This document shows positions 59,590 to 64,000 of a DNA stretch of 64,000 bases, piece by piece; positions within the stretch are counted from its first letter, which is position 1, and every line of letters starts with the position of its first letter. The notes under the pieces were generated by a model. The model ran no database searches, was not told the origin of the DNA, and saw nothing but the letters and a program-made list of their open reading frames with translations. This stretch comes from Cephalopachus bancanus (taxonomy: Eukaryota; Chordata; Mammalia; Primates; Tarsiidae), in the NCBI GenBank assembly GCA_027257055.1, contig JAPVLO010000320.1, positions 620,001 through 684,000 on the forward strand, in the 5' to 3' direction. A program made the translations under genes and the position numbers.

Positions 59590-60785
59590 CTGCTGGGAAA
59601 GTCGCCTCAGCCACCCTCATTCCTACCAAACACCACTGCCAACCATCCAACCCTCTCCACCCCGGCGGGAGCCTCTCCTGCCTTCTGTTCCCACAGTACC
59701 ATGGCTCCTCCCATTCCCAGACATGTCACGTGTGTTTTCACACAGCGTCCCAGTAACCTACATATGTACAAGGATCCACACCATCCCTTCTCTTTGCCTC
59801 TGTGTTTCTTTTTTTTTAAGTTTGAAGGGGTCTTTTGTTTGTCTGACTAGCTGATCACTGAATCCCAACAGAGTGCCCTGGAACCCTGTGGGTTCCTTCA
59901 GAACACACTGCAAATTTCACGCCCCCCAGGTCAGACGTGGCCCCTCTCTCCTTCTTCTGGATCCAAGGCCCAAGCAGCCTCCTGAGCTCATGGCAGACTC
60001 TCTTCCTTCTCCTTTCACAAATGCCAACTCCTCCATCAACAGACAAACCCAGACAGCCAGAGGACAAAATTCCCCACCGGCCTCGAGGTTACCAACTTGG
60101 GAAGGAAACAAATCAGTATAATTATCTATTTCCTTTTTGTGCCATTTTTTAGAAAAATCACACTGCCTTAACTATCTTATGTAACACGGTGTTCTAATAT
60201 GCAAAGTGAATCCCTTTTTGACCTTGAAAAGGACTTCTCCGTTCCCCAGAACAAATCCCACCAGTGCCATAACCAGTGCCAACAACCTCAAGACTCGAAC
60301 CCTGCTAAAGCTTCCATGGTGCTCAATGCCAAGGTGGCCCCCGTTTCTTCCTGAACACCTCTTGACTCCGTTCCCAGTGCCCAGTTGTTGTCTTCCTGCA
60401 CCCATTGGCAAAGGAAGATGGGTCTTGGGGAGTTTTTTAAAGCTCACCCACCTACTCCACAGATTTCGTAGGAGGGACAGTGGCTGTTTCCAAGTTCTCT
60501 GAATGACACAGAGCTCATAAAGTACAACCAAATTAGTTTTAAAATTGCAAAATGAGTTTAGTCCCCCCTCGCCTTGAAAATAAAAAGCACACCTACTTTC
60601 AATGATTCACAGTGACTTCACAATTTTTCCTCCACTAGGATATGCATGCTTCCTCCCATCCCAAAATGGATGGTTTTCTCCTTCCCCAGCCAAGACAGCG
60701 CAGGGCCAGGTCTCACAGATGCCTCTACTATCTGATTTGAGGACCCCTGAAAAAGCCTTGACAAAGCCCAGGGTACCCCTGCAGA
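59590..60785. other. Unique sequence
   Basis: 1.2 kb with no recognised repeat. Overlapping ORFs of 60-119 codons have no known product. Confidence 0.45.
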
Positions 60786-60789
60786 TGGC

Positions 60790-61125
60790 AGAGCCTCCTA
60801 GTAGGGTCTCAGCACTTGCTAGTCTCTCTGCCTGCAAAGCTCTTTTCCAGTTTCTTCCACGGCTGGAGCATTCTCACCTTTGAGAGCTCAGATCAAATAT
60901 CACCCCTTGGTTGCGGTCAGTCCTGACTGCCTATCCTAACTCCCACCAGCAAAAGCCCACCTTCCTAGCAGAACCCACCACCAGATAATAATCCATAATT
61001 ATCTGATGTAGGCATCCTCCCCTCCAGAGGGCAGAAATCTTGCCCGGCCTGTTCACTACTGAAACTTCAGCACCACGACAGTTCCTGGCACACAGCAAGT
61101 GTTCAACAAAAAGCTGCTCAGCAAA
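60790..61125 (+). repeat. L2 3' region (sense)
   Basis: CTGCCTGCAAAGCTCTTTTCC, GAGAGCTCAGATCAAATATCACCCC, CCTCCAGAGGGCAGAAATCTTGCC and GTTCCTGGCACACAGCAAGTGTTCAACAAA are in L2 sense order. Confidence 0.85.
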
Positions 61126-61129
61126 CGAG

Positions 61130-61540
61130 GTGGCAGAGGCAGGCTGGTGGGACAAGGCTGGGCGTCCTTCAAAGACATCCCATGGCAAGACTTCATCACG
61201 GGCTCTGGGATGCATCTCCCGGTTTCTCAACCTTGGGGCTGCTTAGATACTGGACCCACCGCTATGCACCTCTTCCCCGCACCCAACCCGCTCAGACCTG
61301 GGTGTTTCCCTGGAGACTCAATACCCACGTTTGGCTCCTCCTACTCTGCTTCCATGCAGCCATCCTTGGTTTGAAAATTTCAGACACCCACAGGGGTGTC
61401 TGACCTCCTGTGACCTCCAGACCCCAAGGGATCTGACCAAAACCCACCCCTTGGGTCGTACCTCCAATACCTCACTTTGCACTCCAGAACCACCAATGAG
61501 CTCACAGTTCAGCTCTGTGGACCCATCGTTCCTAAAGTCG
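61130..61540. other. Unique sequence
   Basis: No gene or repeat is recognised. Confidence 0.45.
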
Positions 61541-61550
61541 AAACCTTTGC

Positions 61551-61842
61551 AGCCAGACGCGGTGGCTCATGCCTGTAATCCCAGCACTTGGGAGGCAGAG
61601 GCAAGAGGATTGTCTGAGCCCACAGGTTCGAGACCAGCCTGGGTAACACGGCAGACCTTGTTTCTACAACAAATCAAAAAATTTGCTGAGCATGGTGGCA
61701 CACGCCTGTGGTTCCAGCTACTTGGAAAGCTGAGGCTTGAGGATCTCTTGAGCCCAGCAAGTCAAGGCTGCAGTGGCTGTGAGCATGCCATTGTACCCTA
61801 GCCTGGGCAACAGAGTGAGACTTCAATTAAAAAAAAAAAACA
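61551..61842 (+). repeat. Tarsier-type Alu
   Basis: AAACCTTTGC (61541-61550) and AAACCCTTTGC (61843-61853) flank it. CTACAACAAATCAAAAAATTTGC is the linker. Confidence 0.94.
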
Positions 61843-62011
61843 AAACCCTTTGCTTCAGCAGCTTCTGCTTAAAACATCCTCCCGCTACCTCATTACCTGT
61901 GACCTCCCTTTTACCCCTCAAGTCGCCACCACCTCCCCTCATCCCCAGGGTGGGCCTGGTGCCCTCTGCCCCACAGTCATATTTGCCCTCAATAACCTGA
62001 AAGTATCTTTC

Positions 62012-62303
62012 TTTTTTTTTTTTTTTTTTTTTGAGTTGGAGTCTCACTCTGTCACCCATACTGGAGTGCAGTGGCCGCTCCCGGCCACCGCAGCCTCGAC
62101 CTGCTGGGCTCCGGCGATCCTTCCGCCTCAGCCTTCCGAGTAGCCGGAACTACAGGCGCGCGCTACCACGACCGGCTGATTTTTTAATTTATTGTAGAGA
62201 TGAGGTCTCGCTGCCCAGGAGGGTCTCGAACCCGCGGGCTCAGGCAATCCACTCACCTCAGCCTCCCAAAGGCACGGATTACAGGCTGAGCCACCGAACC
62301 CAG
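62012..62303 (-). repeat. Tarsier-type Alu, young deletion subfamily
   Basis: Perfect 15-base target duplication CTGAAAGTATCTTTC (61997-62011; 62304-62318) and a pure T run of about 21 bases. It shares the five-base deletion (GGTCTCGCTGCCCAGG) and GGCCGCTCCCGGCCAC with 52505-52789. Probably the youngest insertion in the window. Confidence 0.97.
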
Positions 62304-62319
62304 CTGAAAGTATCTTTCA

Positions 62320-62590
62320 TCTGTCTGTTTCCCCCAGCTGACTTGTCTCCTAATGGCTGGGGCCCAATCTCACTCACTCAGTCCCGCTGGCCCCGAACGT
62401 GGGACATAGTAGGTATTCAATAAACAACTTTGTTTCCTCCTTTACAAATCCCATTTCCACAGTAACTCCTAGAAGAACCTTAACACTCAGCACAAGTAAC
62501 GGAAAGCGTTCTGCTGTCAAGCATGTTTATGAAAGCCAATTGAAACAAAATTGCTGGGGTGGTGGTTGTATCACTATGGTCATAAAATTG
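62320..62590. other. Unique sequence with L2 tail
   Basis: ACATAGTAGGTATTCAATAAACAAC at 62404-62428 is an L2 3' terminus. Otherwise nothing is seen. Confidence 0.5.
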
Positions 62591-62599
62591 AAGATCTGA

Positions 62600-62750
62600 G
62601 TGGTGAGAGGCAGAAAAGTCTGGTACAGAGTATTGGCTCTGGGTTCAAGACCAGACTCGGGCTCCCTCTAGCAGTGTGACCATGGGCGTGTCACTTTCCC
62701 TCTCTGGCCCTAAGTCTCTTCTATTGCAAGATGAAAGGGCCACTCAGACA
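62600..62750 (+). repeat. MIR (sense)
   Basis: CCCTCTAGCAGTGTGACCATGGGCGTGTCACTTTCCC is the MIR core. Confidence 0.75.
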
Positions 62751-62759
62751 CAAAGGGTC

Positions 62760-63030
62760 ACCTGACTATATAAATCCATGTACATGAAATGTCCAGAATA
62801 GACAAATCCAGAGACAGAAAGTAGATTCGTGATTGCCAGGAAAAGCGGGGAGGGAAGGAGGAGTGGATGTGACAGGTACGGGGCGTCTTTTGGGGATGAT
62901 GAAATATTCTGGAATTAGGGGTGATGGCTGCAAAATGTTGTGAATATACTAAAAAACACTGAAATGTCTACCTGAATGGTTACAGTGGTGAATTTTCTGT
63001 TATGTGGATTTTCTCTGAGTAAAAGGAAAA
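62760..63030 (+). repeat. L1M 3' UTR (sense)
   Basis: ATGTACATGAAATGTCCAGAATAG, GATTCGTGATTGCCAGGAAAAGC, GGGATGATGAAATATTCTGGAATTAG and GTGGTGAATTTTCTGTTATGTGG follow the L1M 3' end. Confidence 0.8.
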
Positions 63031-63400
63031 AAGAACAGAAATTGTAAATTGGCGGCCCAATAGGTCACACCAGGCCTACGGCATGTTCTTTAAACCTAAA
63101 GGGAACTTTCGGTAAATTTGCATAAATCACTTAAAAGCAAAAGATTCCTTGATTGTGAGTATCCAAATCTGCACATGATAAAGCCACACAGGGAAACACG
63201 TACATGTGCATGTGCAAGCGCGTGCACATACAAACTTGTGTGATCTGAACAAGGGCTGTATCTTGTAGCAATTGTCGCAATGTATACTTCCTGGTTTTGA
63301 TGCCATACTATATAGCTCTGGAAATTGTTCCCACTGGGGGAGGTGGAGTGCAAGACACACAGGACCCCTCTATGCCATTTTTTGCCACTCTCTGTAAGTC
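63031..63400. other. Unique sequence
   Basis: No gene or repeat is recognised. Confidence 0.45.
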
Positions 63401-63412
63401 TATAATTATTAT

Positions 63413-63694
63413 TATTTTTTTTTTGAGTTGGAGTCTCATTCTGTCACCCAGACTGGAGTGCAGTGGCACGCTCCTGGCCACCGCAACCTTGATCTGCCGG
63501 GCTCCAGAGAGCCTTCTGCCTCAGCCTCCCAAGTAGCTGAAACTACAGGCATGCGCTACCACACCTGGCTAATTTTTGATTTATTGTAAAAATGAGGTCT
63601 CGTCAACTTGCCCGGGTGGATCTCGAACCTGTGGGCTCAGGCAATCCACCTGCCTTGGCCTCCCAAAGTGCTGGGATTAGCCACCGAGCCCAGC
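63413..63694 (-). repeat. Tarsier-type Alu (antisense)
   Basis: GAGTTGGAGTCTCATTCTGTC to GGATTAGCCACCGAGCCC. TCTATAATTATTATTATTTT before and CTACAATTATTTTTAAA after look like the target duplication. Confidence 0.93.
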
Positions 63695-63723
63695 CTACAA
63701 TTATTTTTAAAATTTAAAAATCA

Positions 63724-63769
63724 TGTGTGTGTGTATATGTGTGAACATATATATACACACATATATATA

Positions 63770-63830
<61 letters not shown>
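63724..63830. repeat. Compound (TG)n/(TA)n microsatellite
   Basis: TG runs, TATATACACACATATATATATGTGTGTG and about 24 TA units form a largely self-complementary tract. Confidence 0.95.
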
Positions 63831-63833
<3 letters not shown>

Positions 63834-64000
63834 CAAAGGTTTTGTCATTTTAAAATGCGCCTCCTCCTTAAACGTTAACAAGATCTATACAGGACTTGGG
63901 CCCCAAGGACAACACGGGGATGGAGCCGGGTGGCGGCTGCTACCCTTCAGATGGCCACAGCGCTAAGATTCATCTCTGTCACACGGAGGGTCAACTGCCA
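63831..64000. other. Unique sequence to window end
   Basis: No gene or repeat is recognised in the short remaining stretch. Confidence 0.4.

Noticed and set aside
61331..61801. 156-codon plus ORF
   Set aside because: Its second half is Alu translation (SNPSTWEAEARGLSEPTGSR-like).

Overview
This is a 64 kb piece of primate nuclear DNA with no convincing protein-coding gene. About forty Alu-type SINEs are readable, and many older mammal-wide repeats lie between them (MIR, L2, L1M, MER5, Tigger, MaLR LTR). The Alus are either AluJ-like or a distinctive later type. The later type has an ATAAATCAAAAA-style linker, GGTAGCGCA at the start of the right arm, CGCC(G/A)GAGCCCAGCAGGTCGAGG, and CTCCAACTC before the tail. 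I see no AluS/AluY of monkeys and apes and no lemur/galago Alu type. By elimination I infer a tarsier; this rests on remembered family consensus sequences, not on a search.

Layout. 1-5,000 holds remnants of L1, MIR, L2 and MER5A. 5,000-21,500 carries about fifteen scattered Alus, a probable old LTR, a Tigger fragment and a MaLR LTR. 21,500-29,900 is sparser, with MIR, L2 and MER5 remnants, two Alus and some unique AT-rich sequence. 29,960-39,000 is Alu-dense and includes a run of three head-to-tail Alus, a nested Alu pair, an Alu split by a small retroposon, and an Alu inside a MIR. 39,280-43,400 and 45,050-48,920 are long and nearly repeat-free; they hold octamer-like and RUNX-like motif clusters and one exon-like ORF. 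50,600-53,000 has a second exon-like ORF followed by a long L2 copy interrupted by two Alus and an inverted piece. 53,600-64,000 is again Alu-rich, with a near-complete Tigger MITE and a large TA/TG microsatellite.

The most interesting signal is a discrete 68-base unit present three times (36,863-36,930 +; 56,775-56,842 +; 38,246-38,313 -). The copies align without gaps, pairwise about 82-84% identical, share exactly the same first and last positions, and each is followed by an A-rich tail. The unit carries AATAAA (AATATA in one copy) 12 bases before its end and resembles the R region of a gammaretrovirus-like (ERV1) LTR. I infer a family of SINE-like retroposons made from a very short RNA that starts at an LTR promoter and is polyadenylated at the poly(A) site of the same LTR. 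Most long ORFs in the window are translations of Alu, L2 or MIR sequence and are not annotated as genes. Boundaries of old repeats are approximate.
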